Origin: JBBITW01 sp037440525
GTDB taxonomy: Bacteria; Desulfobacterota; BSN033; UBA1163
DNA length: 41,861 nucleotides
Direction: 5' to 3'
Assembly (NCBI GenBank): GCA_037440525.1
Contig: JBBITW010000005.1
Location: 1-41,861, forward strand
In this document: positions 32,514 to 40,349 of the stretch, one piece after another
Layout: every line of letters begins with the position of its first letter
Numbering within the stretch: position 1 is the first letter of the stretch
Position numbers and translations under genes: made by a program
The notes under the pieces: model-generated
Told to the model about the DNA's origin: nothing
Database searches by the model: none
The model's input: the letters and a program-made list of their open reading frames with translations, nothing else

Positions 32514-35078
32514 ATGAGGGCTATGAAGGTATTACGAAAGATCATTAAAACTAAATTAAACTACCGAGTATTGCTATTAATCGGCATTTCATCTCTTTTT
32601 GCTTCGGCCCTTTTCGGGCCACTGTTGGTCTTCGAAAACCCTGCACAAGGAGCAACGTCTTCCAACTCTATAGGAGAGCATAGTTTCAAGTTTTTCGCTA
32701 TCTTTACAGACCCTACTTATAGCAGAGTTGAGGTTGTGAGTCTCATATCAGTGCTGGTTATAGCCATTGCAGGTCTTCTTTATGCTCTTATGCTGGTGGG
32801 CCAGGTGAAGCGTTCAGACCAGGGCACTGCGCGTATGCAGGAAATTGCGGCTGCGATTCGCGAAGGGGCCAATGCTTACCTATCTGCTCAATTCCGAAAG
32901 ATAGGTCCCCTAATCGCTCTTATAACAGTTCTGCTTGCAGTTACCTATACAGGAGAGGAGAACGCTTTCCGATATGGACGGGCAGGAGCCTTTCTTGTTG
33001 GTGCACTGTTCAGTTGGTGTGTGGGATTTGTTGGAATGCGACTTGCTACAACTGGAAACCTCCGCGTAGCCGCCACGGCGAAGCGGTCTTATGGTGAGGC
33101 ACTCCAACTCGGCTACCGGACTGGAACTATTACTGGGATGCTTACAGATGGCCTCGGCCTTCTCGGTGGAACAACAATATTCCTGATCTTTGGTGTCAAG
33201 GCTTATGAAGCGCTTCTTGGCTTTGGATTCGGGGGTACGCTAATTGCCCTCTTTATGCGTGTGGGGGGTGGAATTTACACCAAGGCTGCAGATGTCGGTG
33301 CTGACCTTGTTGGTAAAATCGAGAAGGAAATCCCGGAGGATGACCCGCGTAATGCTGCAACCATCGCTGACAATGTTGGTGACAATGTGGGTGATTGCGC
33401 CGGTATGGCCGCCGATATATTTGAATCCTATGAGGTCACCATCGTTGCCGCCATGGTTCTCGGTATGGCGAGCTTTGGCCACAAAGGCGTGCTCTTTCCT
33501 CTACTTGTTCGAGGCATTGGTGTGCTCGGTTCAATAATTTCAACCTACACTGTGCGTGCTGGGGCTGACGATACATCTGACAAAGCCTTACGGAGTGTTC
33601 ACCGAGGTTTCTGGATCGGTTCAATCATATCAGTGGTTGGCTTCTTCGCCCTTGGCTTTTATTATCTACGCTTTGATCAGAGTTACTTCACTTCCAACCC
33701 CATGGCAGTCGAAGGTTTCCCTGGAGGTGATCCTACAAGGCTTCCATTCTGGGCTAACTTCGGGATTTTGGGTCTGGATATGAGGCCAGCTATTACCTGT
33801 TTGATTGGCATCTTTCTCGCTGTGGCACTGAACAAGGTAACTTCATACTATACCCATACTTCACATGAACCAGTAAAGAGCTTGGCTAAGGCATGCACTA
33901 CCGGCCACGCAACCAATATTATTCAGGGATTTGCTGTTGGGTATGAGTCCACAGTTACAGCCATAGTGGTTATCGGTTGTTCGATCCTATTGTCCGTCCT
34001 CACCTACTCCGGCACTCCACCAATGTTTATTGCCTACGGCGTTGCAATGACAGGCATCGGAATGCTAACCCTAACCGGCAACACAATCTCCATGGATGTT
34101 TTCGGTCCGGTTGCGGACAATGCTAATGGTATCGGAGAGATGGGTTACGACAGGGAGGAGATGGAACGTCAAAAGAGAGGTTCCTATAAAAGGGCCCGTC
34201 AGATTCTTGCTGATCTTGATGCAGTTGGCAATACAACCAAGGCGGAGACTAAGGGGATTGCCATTGGCTCAGCAGTGCTTGCTGCAGTATCGCTATTTTC
34301 GAGCTTCATAGCGGTCATCGCAGTAGGTAGTGAGGAGAAGATTGGCTTAATGAGTCTCGGACAATATTCACGTGAGGCCGGTCGGCTAACAGTTGCCGAG
34401 CCTTCTGTGTTCATCGGAATCCTGATTGGTGGTGCAGTTCCTTTCCTTTTCTCATCAATGCTCATACGCGCCGTTGGCCGCGCAGCTTATTACATAGTTA
34501 AGGAGTGTCGGATTCAGTTTCGCGACATTGAGATTCTGGAGGGCAAAAAGAAACCAAACTATGGTCGCGTCGTGGACATCTGCACCACCATGGCTCAAAA
34601 GGAATTAATTGGACCAGGTCTCCTGGCAATTGCAGTTCCACTCTTTGTTGGTTTCGTGCTTGGACCTTATGCACTCGGTGGCTACCTCGCGGGTATGATC
34701 CTTGTAGGACAGCTCCTTGCGGTCTTTATGACCAATGCCGGTGGCTGCTGGGATAATGCCAAGAAGTGGATTGAGGATGGAAACTACGGAGGTAAAGGTT
34801 CGGAGGCTCATAAAGCCAGTGTAACAGGCGATACCGTGGGTGATCCCCTGAAAGATACGGCCGGGCCAGCGATCAACCCACTGATCAAGGTTATGAACAT
34901 GGTAAGCCTCCTCACCCTCGGCCTGGTGCTCAAATATGGGTTGAGACTCAAGGAGGTCTCATTTAATATGCGCATTATCGGTTATGTTATCGTTCTCCTC
35001 TGTATAACTGCGATTGCCTGGGCTATATGGATTAGCAAAAAGGAGCCTGGTGACTACGAAGAGATGAACGAAAAATAA
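32514..35078 (+). CDS. hppA: Membrane-bound H+-translocating pyrophosphatase, K+-independent type
   Basis: An 854-residue integral membrane pyrophosphatase that couples PPi hydrolysis to ion pumping. Substrate-binding motifs are DVGADLVGKIEKEIPEDDPR (260-279), DNVGDNVGDCAGMAAD (286-301) and, near the C-terminus, DNAKKWIEDG and GDTVGDPLKDTAGPA. In GNTTKAET (572-579), Lys576 and Thr579 are the residues typical of K+-independent, H+-pumping enzymes; K+-dependent forms have Ala. The N-terminus carries about 50-60 extra residues, including a hydrophobic segment (about 18-40) before the usual first helices. It probably recovers PPi energy under energy limitation. Composition is less AT-rich than in neighbours, consistent with horizontal origin. 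Confidence 0.95.
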   Translation: MRAMKVLRKIIKTKLNYRVLLLIGISSLFASALFGPLLVFENPAQGATSSNSIGEHSFKFFAIFTDPTYSRVEVVSLISVLVIAIAGLLYALMLVGQVKRSDQGTARMQEIAAAIREGANAYLSAQFRKIGPLIALITVLLAVTYTGEENAFRYGRAGAFLVGALFSWCVGFVGMRLATTGNLRVAATAKRSYGEALQLGYRTGTITGMLTDGLGLLGGTTIFLIFGVKAYEALLGFGFGGTLIALFMRVGGGIYTKAADVGADLVGKIEKEIPEDDPRNAATIADNVGDNVGDCAGMAADIFESYEVTIVAAMVLGMASFGHKGVLFPLLVRGIGVLGSIISTYTVRAGADDTSDKALRSVHRGFWIGSIISVVGFFALGFYYLRFDQSYFTSNPMAVEGFPGGDPTRLPFWANFGILGLDMRPAITCLIGIFLAVALNKVTSYYTHTSHEPVKSLAKACTTGHATNIIQGFAVGYESTVTAIVVIGCSILLSVLTYSGTPPMFIAYGVAMTGIGMLTLTGNTISMDVFGPVADNANGIGEMGYDREEMERQKRGSYKRARQILADLDAVGNTTKAETKGIAIGSAVLAAVSLFSSFIAVIAVGSEEKIGLMSLGQYSREAGRLTVAEPSVFIGILIGGAVPFLFSSMLIRAVGRAAYYIVKECRIQFRDIEILEGKKKPNYGRVVDICTTMAQKELIGPGLLAIAVPLFVGFVLGPYALGGYLAGMILVGQLLAVFMTNAGGCWDNAKKWIEDGNYGGKGSEAHKASVTGDTVGDPLKDTAGPAINPLIKVMNMVSLLTLGLVLKYGLRLKEVSFNMRIIGYVIVLLCITAIAWAIWISKKEPGDYEEMNEK

Positions 35079-35098
35079 TGATTCAGGAAAAACAGACA

Positions 35099-36517
35099 TC
35101 AAACGATCTCTTTTTGCCCTCCAACAACTAACTCTGGAATCCTCAGTGTAGGCTGGGCGTCAGAAACAGGAACTCCTTGACCATCCTTTCCGCAAGTTCC
35201 TATCCCGAAGCCAAGATCATTGCCCACCATATCAATCTCTTTAAGCACCTGTGGTCCATTGCCAATTAGAATTGCACCTCGAACTGGCTCACCGATCTCT
35301 CCTTTTTCAATCAGATAACCTTCATTGACTTCGAAGACAAAATCCCCATTTACGGTGTTTACCTGTCCTCCGCCCATCTTCTTCACAAACAATCCCCTTT
35401 CAACAGAGTGAATAATCTCTTCTGGCTTCATCCTGCCAGGTAGAATCATTGTATTGCTCATCCTCGGGATTGGTTTATGGTGGTATGACTCTCTTCTTCC
35501 ATTCCCTGTTGAGGAAACCCCATCTTTCAGGCCAGAAAGCCTGTCATAAAGATAGCCTTTAAGGATTCCTTCTTCTACAAGGATGGTTCTCTTAGAAGGT
35601 GTGCCTTCGTCATCGAATTTATAAGACCCTCTTTTTTGTGGAAGGGTAGGGTCATCAACAACACTTATAACCGAAGATGCAACCTTTTCTCCTATCCTGT
35701 TTGAGTAAACGGATAGTCCCTGCTGAGCCAGATCTCCTTCCAGGCCATGGCCAATTGCTTCATGAATCATGGTTCCTCCTGCCTCACTGGAGATGACGAC
35801 TGTCATTTTACCCATCGGTGCCTTTTTTGCCCGGAGCATAAGAAGCGCTCTTTTTGCCGCTATCTCTGCAACCTCTTCAGGATGGATGAGATCGAAGATT
35901 TCAAAACCCACTGTCCCTCCAACTGGTTCATAACCTGTCTGAACCACATCCCCTTCTGCCGTAATCACCTGAACAGATAAGAGTGTATATACCCTTTCAC
36001 CTTTAATAAATAATCCTTCTGAATTTGCGATGGATATCATCTGTGAGGTATCTCGATAAAGTACCTTAACCTGTCGAACATGTGAATCAAGCTTTCGGGC
36101 CAATTCATTTGCCCTTTTAACAATGGATATCTTTTCTTCAATAGAGATAAATTTAGGATGTTTTTTTACAGGTGAAATGGGAGGAAAGTAAGAAGGGGTT
36201 GGTGGGGGATCTGGAAAACTCTTTGAGAGGTTAATAATCTTTTCATCTCTCTGATCCTTTATTGAATTGATTAAAATTTTATTAAGTTGAAGCATATCCT
36301 CTTCTGTGATCCTATTTGAAAAACCGTAAAATGTTCTTCCATCGAAGATTATCCTCAGTCCGATACCAATGTCATGGCCAGAAATGACCTTTTCTATTCG
36401 ATCCTCTTCGCAGATGATGGAAACTGAATGGAGGTTTTCAAAATAGAGGTCTGAAAAGTCCCCTCCCTCTTTAAGGGATTCTCTTAGAATCTTTTGATAT
36501 GGAATTGTTTCTAACAT
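35099..36517 (-). CDS. tldD: Metalloprotease TldD
   Basis: A 472-residue TldD/PmbA-family metallopeptidase. The zinc site is HEAIGH (252-257), followed by GLEGD. The conserved C-terminal Cys region is FGIGTCGKDGQGVPV. TldD with TldE/PmbA degrades unfolded peptides and matures microcin-type peptides. No tldE is in the window. The start overlaps the DUF4911 gene by 47 bp with no clear Shine-Dalgarno sequence, suggesting translational coupling. It converges with hppA across 20 bp. Confidence 0.95.
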   Translation of the reverse strand: MLETIPYQKILRESLKEGGDFSDLYFENLHSVSIICEEDRIEKVISGHDIGIGLRIIFDGRTFYGFSNRITEEDMLQLNKILINSIKDQRDEKIINLSKSFPDPPPTPSYFPPISPVKKHPKFISIEEKISIVKRANELARKLDSHVRQVKVLYRDTSQMISIANSEGLFIKGERVYTLLSVQVITAEGDVVQTGYEPVGGTVGFEIFDLIHPEEVAEIAAKRALLMLRAKKAPMGKMTVVISSEAGGTMIHEAIGHGLEGDLAQQGLSVYSNRIGEKVASSVISVVDDPTLPQKRGSYKFDDEGTPSKRTILVEEGILKGYLYDRLSGLKDGVSSTGNGRRESYHHKPIPRMSNTMILPGRMKPEEIIHSVERGLFVKKMGGGQVNTVNGDFVFEVNEGYLIEKGEIGEPVRGAILIGNGPQVLKEIDMVGNDLGFGIGTCGKDGQGVPVSDAQPTLRIPELVVGGQKEIV

Positions 36518-36719
36518 ATTCGATTTGTATATCCTTTTGGAGTTCGTTTAGTAATTCATATATATCACTTTCCCATCCAGGTGCAACCATCAACTCAACT
36601 ATTGCTTCACGAGGGTCTTCTGTCCTAACAAGAGCCATACCTTCATAGGATTCAATAATAAATTTAAAATATGCAATATCACTTCTTTTAAGCCTTATAT
36701 AAATAGATTTGGTATCCAT
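36471..36719 (-). CDS. DUF4911-like small protein
   Basis: An 82-residue protein resembling DUF4911, function unknown. It starts TKSIYIRLKRSDIAYFKFII and has an acidic alpha/beta character, with the family-like MVAPGWESDI. The fold could be ACT-like, but that is a guess. It lies 20 bp after the DUF3108 gene and overlaps tldD by 47 bp, so it is part of the same transcript. Confidence 0.82.
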   Translation of the reverse strand: MDTKSIYIRLKRSDIAYFKFIIESYEGMALVRTEDPREAIVELMVAPGWESDIYELLNELQKDIQIEYVRNNSISKDSKRIP

Positions 36720-36739
36720 CCTTTTTTATAAGGATTTGA

Positions 36740-37600
36740 TTATTGTCTCGAATTTTTAATAAGCCTTCCTTTAACGTCTCCAAATAGTATCACATCTTTA
36801 ATAGTCCCCTCAACAGGAAAGAGTTCTCTTGATAGCCAACCCTCAATGAGCCCTTCTTTTGAATGTGTGCTCTCAGGGTCTAAAAGAAGTTTTACAAAAT
36901 ACTCTTTCCCTTCCTTTATCCTCTCAGATCTCCTCTTCCGTTCCTCTTCCTCTTTTTCTGCGATATTTACCTCATAGGAAGTTAAACCCTTCCTCGGGAA
37001 GGTTGATACTTTATACCTTTTACCCCTTTCAATCTTTCCATAAACCCCGTAACGGAAATTATAAGAGGCAGTAATAAAATCGTCATAGGTCATTCCTCTG
37101 GGAATTTCTGATTCCCTTCTCTCTATCTTACCATCCTTTCTCCATCTCAACTCAGTCCACTTCAATTTATTATAATCAAAATGGTGGACTCTTTTCCTCA
37201 ACTTACTTCCTACTTTTACCTCTTCCTCAAAGGAGAGGGATCTGAGTCGACTTCCTCCATCAATCTCTTCCATCAAGGAACGATAGGTATCTACTCGATA
37301 ACGAGCTACAAATCCCAGAATCCCCAGTGTCTCTGTCTGGAGAGTTGCCATATAGCGATTATTCCCCTCCACTGCTTTGAAACTCAACCTTCCAAGAGCT
37401 GCTCTTTTAAATATCCAAAAGCTTATCTCATAAAAAAGTTCTTCTCCACTGAAGAATTCTGAAATGGGCCTCCTCTCTCCAATTAATTGACTATTTGAAG
37501 AAGCTACAATTACATCCAGCGGGAGAAAGGGAAGAAATGTAAGTCCCAGAATCCATCTTAAAAAATTTCTTCTTGTTAGTGGTATATATGCATCGTTCAT
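36740..37600 (-). CDS. DUF3108 protein with twin-arginine signal
   Basis: A 286-residue exported protein with a DUF3108-like domain (about 45-230). It begins FFSGEELFYEISFWIFKRAA and contains RVDTYRSLMEEIDGGSRLRS and MTYDDFITASYNFRYG. The N-terminus carries TRRNFLRW (residues 9-16) before a hydrophobic stretch, a close match to the Tat consensus (S/T)RRxFLK. Export in folded form is therefore likely. DUF3108 function is unknown; it is periplasmic in others. Family A copy 3 ends about 19 bp upstream of the ATG, and no Shine-Dalgarno sequence is visible. Confidence 0.87.
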   Translation of the reverse strand: MNDAYIPLTRRNFLRWILGLTFLPFLPLDVIVASSNSQLIGERRPISEFFSGEELFYEISFWIFKRAALGRLSFKAVEGNNRYMATLQTETLGILGFVARYRVDTYRSLMEEIDGGSRLRSLSFEEEVKVGSKLRKRVHHFDYNKLKWTELRWRKDGKIERRESEIPRGMTYDDFITASYNFRYGVYGKIERGKRYKVSTFPRKGLTSYEVNIAEKEEEERKRRSERIKEGKEYFVKLLLDPESTHSKEGLIEGWLSRELFPVEGTIKDVILFGDVKGRLIKNSRQ

Positions 37601-37619
37601 TGGCAGTAGTTCAGGTTAA

Positions 37620-37840
37620 GATCTGTGAAAAAGTATTCAGAAAAGGATTCATAGACTGGGGAGGTGGGGTGAAAAAGCCTTCGCGCGGATACCTTTAATA
37701 GACTGGCACTATTGATTAATACCCTGAAAAAGCTTGTTTTTCTCTTAAACGATTGTTAGCAACTTAACTTCTAAGTGCCCGCATTCGAAGGGTTTGGAAC
37801 CCTACCTCCCCAGTCAATTCAGGACTTTTTCAGAGCTCTC
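37620..37840 (+). repeat. Family A palindromic element, copy 3
   Basis: A 221-bp copy in the same orientation as copy 2. It has arms GACTGGGGAGGTGGGG and CCTACCTCCCCAGTC, central TTGATTAATACCCTGAAAA, and right end CTTTTTCAGAGCTCTC. The left terminal repeat is partly decayed (GATCTGTGAAAAAG). It starts 3 bp after the GTPase stop and ends about 19 bp before the DUF3108 start, reading along the minus strand. Confidence 0.92.
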
Positions 37841-37843
37841 AAG

Positions 37844-38830
37844 TTAAATATGTAATTCAATAACATCCCCTTCGCTTAACTCATAATCCCTTTTTACCAT
37901 CTGCCCACCAAACTTCCCTGAACCCCATATCCTTGCATATTTAAGTTTAGCAGCAAAATCCTTATGGATGGATAGTGCTACATCCTCCACAGTACTACCT
38001 TTTTTTAAAACGACAGGCTCTTGAAGATCTGGCTCCTTCCCCGGAGTCTTTGTATAAACCCTTATGATATCGAGATGCCGGTATATCTCTCTTTTTAACT
38101 CCTCAAGATTCATCCCTTCCTTCGACGAGATAGGAAGGATGGAAAATCCCTCCTCAAACCTCTTTTCGAGAGCCTGATATCCTTCCATAGCATTTTTGGC
38201 ATCGCATTTATTTCCGAGTAGGAGTGCCTTTTTAAGAGACCATCCGGTTTCAAGGAGAGGAGGGGCTTGTTTTTCAAAAATCTCAACCCTCATCCCCTTC
38301 AGTTCTTCAAGAAGAATCTCCATCTGGAAGATTGGATCCTCTGTGAGGTCAAGCAAGATGATAAGGGCATCTGCGTTTCGAATGAGATTGGGGAATCCAG
38401 GCTCTATGTGATCGAGCTGAATTGGAGGAGTATCGACAAGTTGAATCTGTAGGTTTTCAAACTTCATCATCCCTGGAATGGGCCTCTGTGTTGTAAATGG
38501 ATAATCTGCCACCTCTGAAGATGCATTTGTTAGTCTGGTAAAGAGGGTTGATTTTCCAGAGTTGGGGAGGCCTAAGAGAACGACCTGCGAAGCTCCTTCT
38601 CTTCGGATATTGAAGGCCTGTTCTGCCTTACTTATAGTTGGTTTCCTCTGCAGTTCCTCTTTTAACTTGGCCATGCGGCTTTTGAGTTGTCCACGAAGTT
38701 TTTCAGTACCCTTATGCTTAGGTATAACAGCCATCATGACCTCGAGGGCCTTTATCTTTTCCGGGATAGACTTTGCCTGTTTAAATTTTGATTCGGCCTC
38801 TAAATATTCAGGGGTTAAATTGGCAGGCAT
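37844..38830 (-). CDS. OBG/DRG-type GTPase with TGS domain
   Basis: A 328-residue translational-type GTPase. The helical N-terminus (about 1-75) has charged coiled-coil character. The G domain carries G1 GLPNSGKST (near 81), the TT of G2 in YPFTTQ, G3 DTPP, G4 NKCD and G5-like SSKEG. A C-terminal TGS domain (about 255-328) ends KRDYELSEGDVIELHI. It resembles the archaeal and eukaryotic DRG group more than canonical ObgE, which has a glycine-rich N-terminal domain absent here. A ribosome-linked role is inferred. Confidence 0.92.
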   Translation of the reverse strand: MPANLTPEYLEAESKFKQAKSIPEKIKALEVMMAVIPKHKGTEKLRGQLKSRMAKLKEELQRKPTISKAEQAFNIRREGASQVVLLGLPNSGKSTLFTRLTNASSEVADYPFTTQRPIPGMMKFENLQIQLVDTPPIQLDHIEPGFPNLIRNADALIILLDLTEDPIFQMEILLEELKGMRVEIFEKQAPPLLETGWSLKKALLLGNKCDAKNAMEGYQALEKRFEEGFSILPISSKEGMNLEELKREIYRHLDIIRVYTKTPGKEPDLQEPVVLKKGSTVEDVALSIHKDFAAKLKYARIWGSGKFGGQMVKRDYELSEGDVIELHI

Positions 38831-38898
38831 ATTTTAAAAAAATTCCAACTTTTGCCTTTCCGATAATACTTATTTCAAGGGATAAAAGATGGAAGAGG

Positions 38899-39918
38899 CT
38901 ATGTTCTATAAATCTTTTCTCTTATGAATATCTCCAGAACATTTGGGTCAAATTGTTTGCCCTTTCCTTTATCAAACTCTTTTAGTGCATCCTCAAGAGA
39001 CATAATTCCACGATGAGGCCTCAGGCTTGTCATCGCATCAAAGGCATCTGGGATGCTTATAATCCTTGCCTCAAGGGGGATTCTCTCTCCAGCAAGTCCA
39101 TCTGGATAACCACTTCCGTCATAACGCTCATGGTGGTGGCGTATCATCGGGATCTTATCTTTAAAAAATTCAACATCTTCAACAATCTTCACACCAATCA
39201 AAGGATGTTCCTGAATATGAAGATATTCTTCATAGCTGAGAGGGCCTGGCTTTTGAAGGATATCATCCTTAATACCGATCTTACCTATATCATGAAGAAG
39301 AGCTCCATACTCAAGTGTTTCAAGTCTCTCTTTAGAAAAACCCATATAGTTTGCAATCTTGATGCTCATCCTCTTAACCCGATCAGAATGTCCACGGGTG
39401 TAAGGATCCTTTGCATCAATGGCCTCCACAAGGACCTTCACTGAATCCAAGTGTATCCTCTTGAGCATCATGAAGGCATGTCTTAGCTGGGCAGTCCTCT
39501 CTTCCACCAATTCTTCGAGGCGATTATGGTATGCCTCAATCTCCTCTTCAAGTCTCTTGCTTTCGAGGGCCCTCTTCACACTTATGACAATCAGATCAAG
39601 ATCAGCCGGTTTGATTATGAAATCGTAAGCCCCAAGTCGCATAGCATCCACAGCGAGGTTAATCTCAGGAAAACCTGTTACCATTATCACCTTCATATTT
39701 GGGTCAATCGCCTTCACCCTTTTTAGAAGTTCGATACCATCCATCTCTGGCATTTTGATATCTGATATAATCAGGGAAAAATTCTCTTTGTAAAATTGGT
39801 TAAGTGCCTCTCTCCCGTTTTGGACCGTTATACAATGATATCCCTCATGGGAAAGCCTCTGGGCAATAACATCCCCAAGTAAAACCTCGTCGTCAACAAT
39901 TAATATTCGATCTTCCAC
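38899..39918 (-). CDS. Response regulator with HD-GYP phosphodiesterase domain
   Basis: A 339-residue protein. The receiver domain (about 1-120) has acidic pocket DD (9-10) and phospho-acceptor Asp53 in SDIKMPEMDG. A coiled-coil linker (EEEIEAYHNRLEELVEERTA) follows. The HD-GYP domain (about 155-335) has LLHDIGKIGIKD and HHERYDGSGYPDGLAGE, including the GYP motif, so it probably degrades cyclic di-GMP. The GTG at 39918 is chosen because AAGGGGG lies just upstream and a promoter sits at the right distance. No partner kinase is adjacent. Confidence 0.93.
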   Translation of the reverse strand: MEDRILIVDDEVLLGDVIAQRLSHEGYHCITVQNGREALNQFYKENFSLIISDIKMPEMDGIELLKRVKAIDPNMKVIMVTGFPEINLAVDAMRLGAYDFIIKPADLDLIVISVKRALESKRLEEEIEAYHNRLEELVEERTAQLRHAFMMLKRIHLDSVKVLVEAIDAKDPYTRGHSDRVKRMSIKIANYMGFSKERLETLEYGALLHDIGKIGIKDDILQKPGPLSYEEYLHIQEHPLIGVKIVEDVEFFKDKIPMIRHHHERYDGSGYPDGLAGERIPLEARIISIPDAFDAMTSLRPHRGIMSLEDALKEFDKGKGKQFDPNVLEIFIREKIYRT

Positions 39919-39951
39919 AAATCCCCCTTTCTTTAAAACCAATATATATAT

Positions 39952-39979
39952 ATTTTATAAGAAATTGCTAAACAGTCAA
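39952..39979 (-). promoter_or_regulatory. Sigma-70 promoter for the HD-GYP gene
   Basis: On the minus strand, -35 TTGACT (39974-39979), 16-bp spacer, -10 TAAAAT (39952-39957). The predicted leader is about 27 nt to the GTG start. Confidence 0.5.
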
Positions 39980-40037
39980 CCTCTCGAGCTTTTTAAATAA
40001 ATTATAACCTAATCTTGCATCTTTTTATGAAATGATT

Positions 40038-40255
40038 CTAATTTGAATTGAGTACTTCTCGATTGTCATTGCGAAGCGATCTCTATAAAATTGTCATTCC
40101 GAGCGGAGCGAGGAATCTATAAGATTGCCACGTCGCTTCGCTCCTCGCAACGACTTCGTCGGATTGCCACGCAACGACTTATAAATATACGCCCAAAGTG
40201 TCTCCGTCTTTGGTGGAAAGGCTTTTAATAAAAATTCCCTCAATTTAAGTCTAAT
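40038..40255 (-). repeat. Family B palindromic element, diverged inverted copy
   Basis: Inverted relative to 28490-28663. It shares GTCATTCCGAGCGGAGCGAGG, the ATCTATAAGATTGCCACG block, GACTTCGTCGGATTGCCACG and GGAAAGGCTTTTA. Ends CTAATTTGAATTGAG and CTCAATTTAAG are imperfect inverted repeats. It has extra internal GTCGCTTCGCTCCTCGCAACGAC-type sequence compared with the other copy. Confidence 0.75.
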
Positions 40256-40349
40256 TTAAAAGAAAGAGAATTTAATATCTCGATTTAGAATTAAAAAAGA
40301 TTGATTTTGCTGAGAATTTTTGATAATAAATTATTTTATGGAAATTCTT

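Larger units (their letters stand above)
39943..40349. other. Divergent intergenic region with family B element
   Basis: This gap separates the two divergent response-regulator genes. It holds the HD-GYP gene promoter (39952-39979), a diverged family B element (40038-40255) and an AT-rich leader before the NtrC-type gene. No RNA gene or ORF of substance is visible. Confidence 0.7.

Noticed and set aside
35079..35098. A bidirectional terminator between the converging hppA and tldD genes
   Set aside because: The 20-bp gap contains no inverted repeat or T-run.
7776..37840. Repeated sequences as a possible CRISPR array
   Set aside because: The copies are about 220 bp long, 13-17 kb apart and palindromic. 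There are no short regularly spaced repeats or cas genes.
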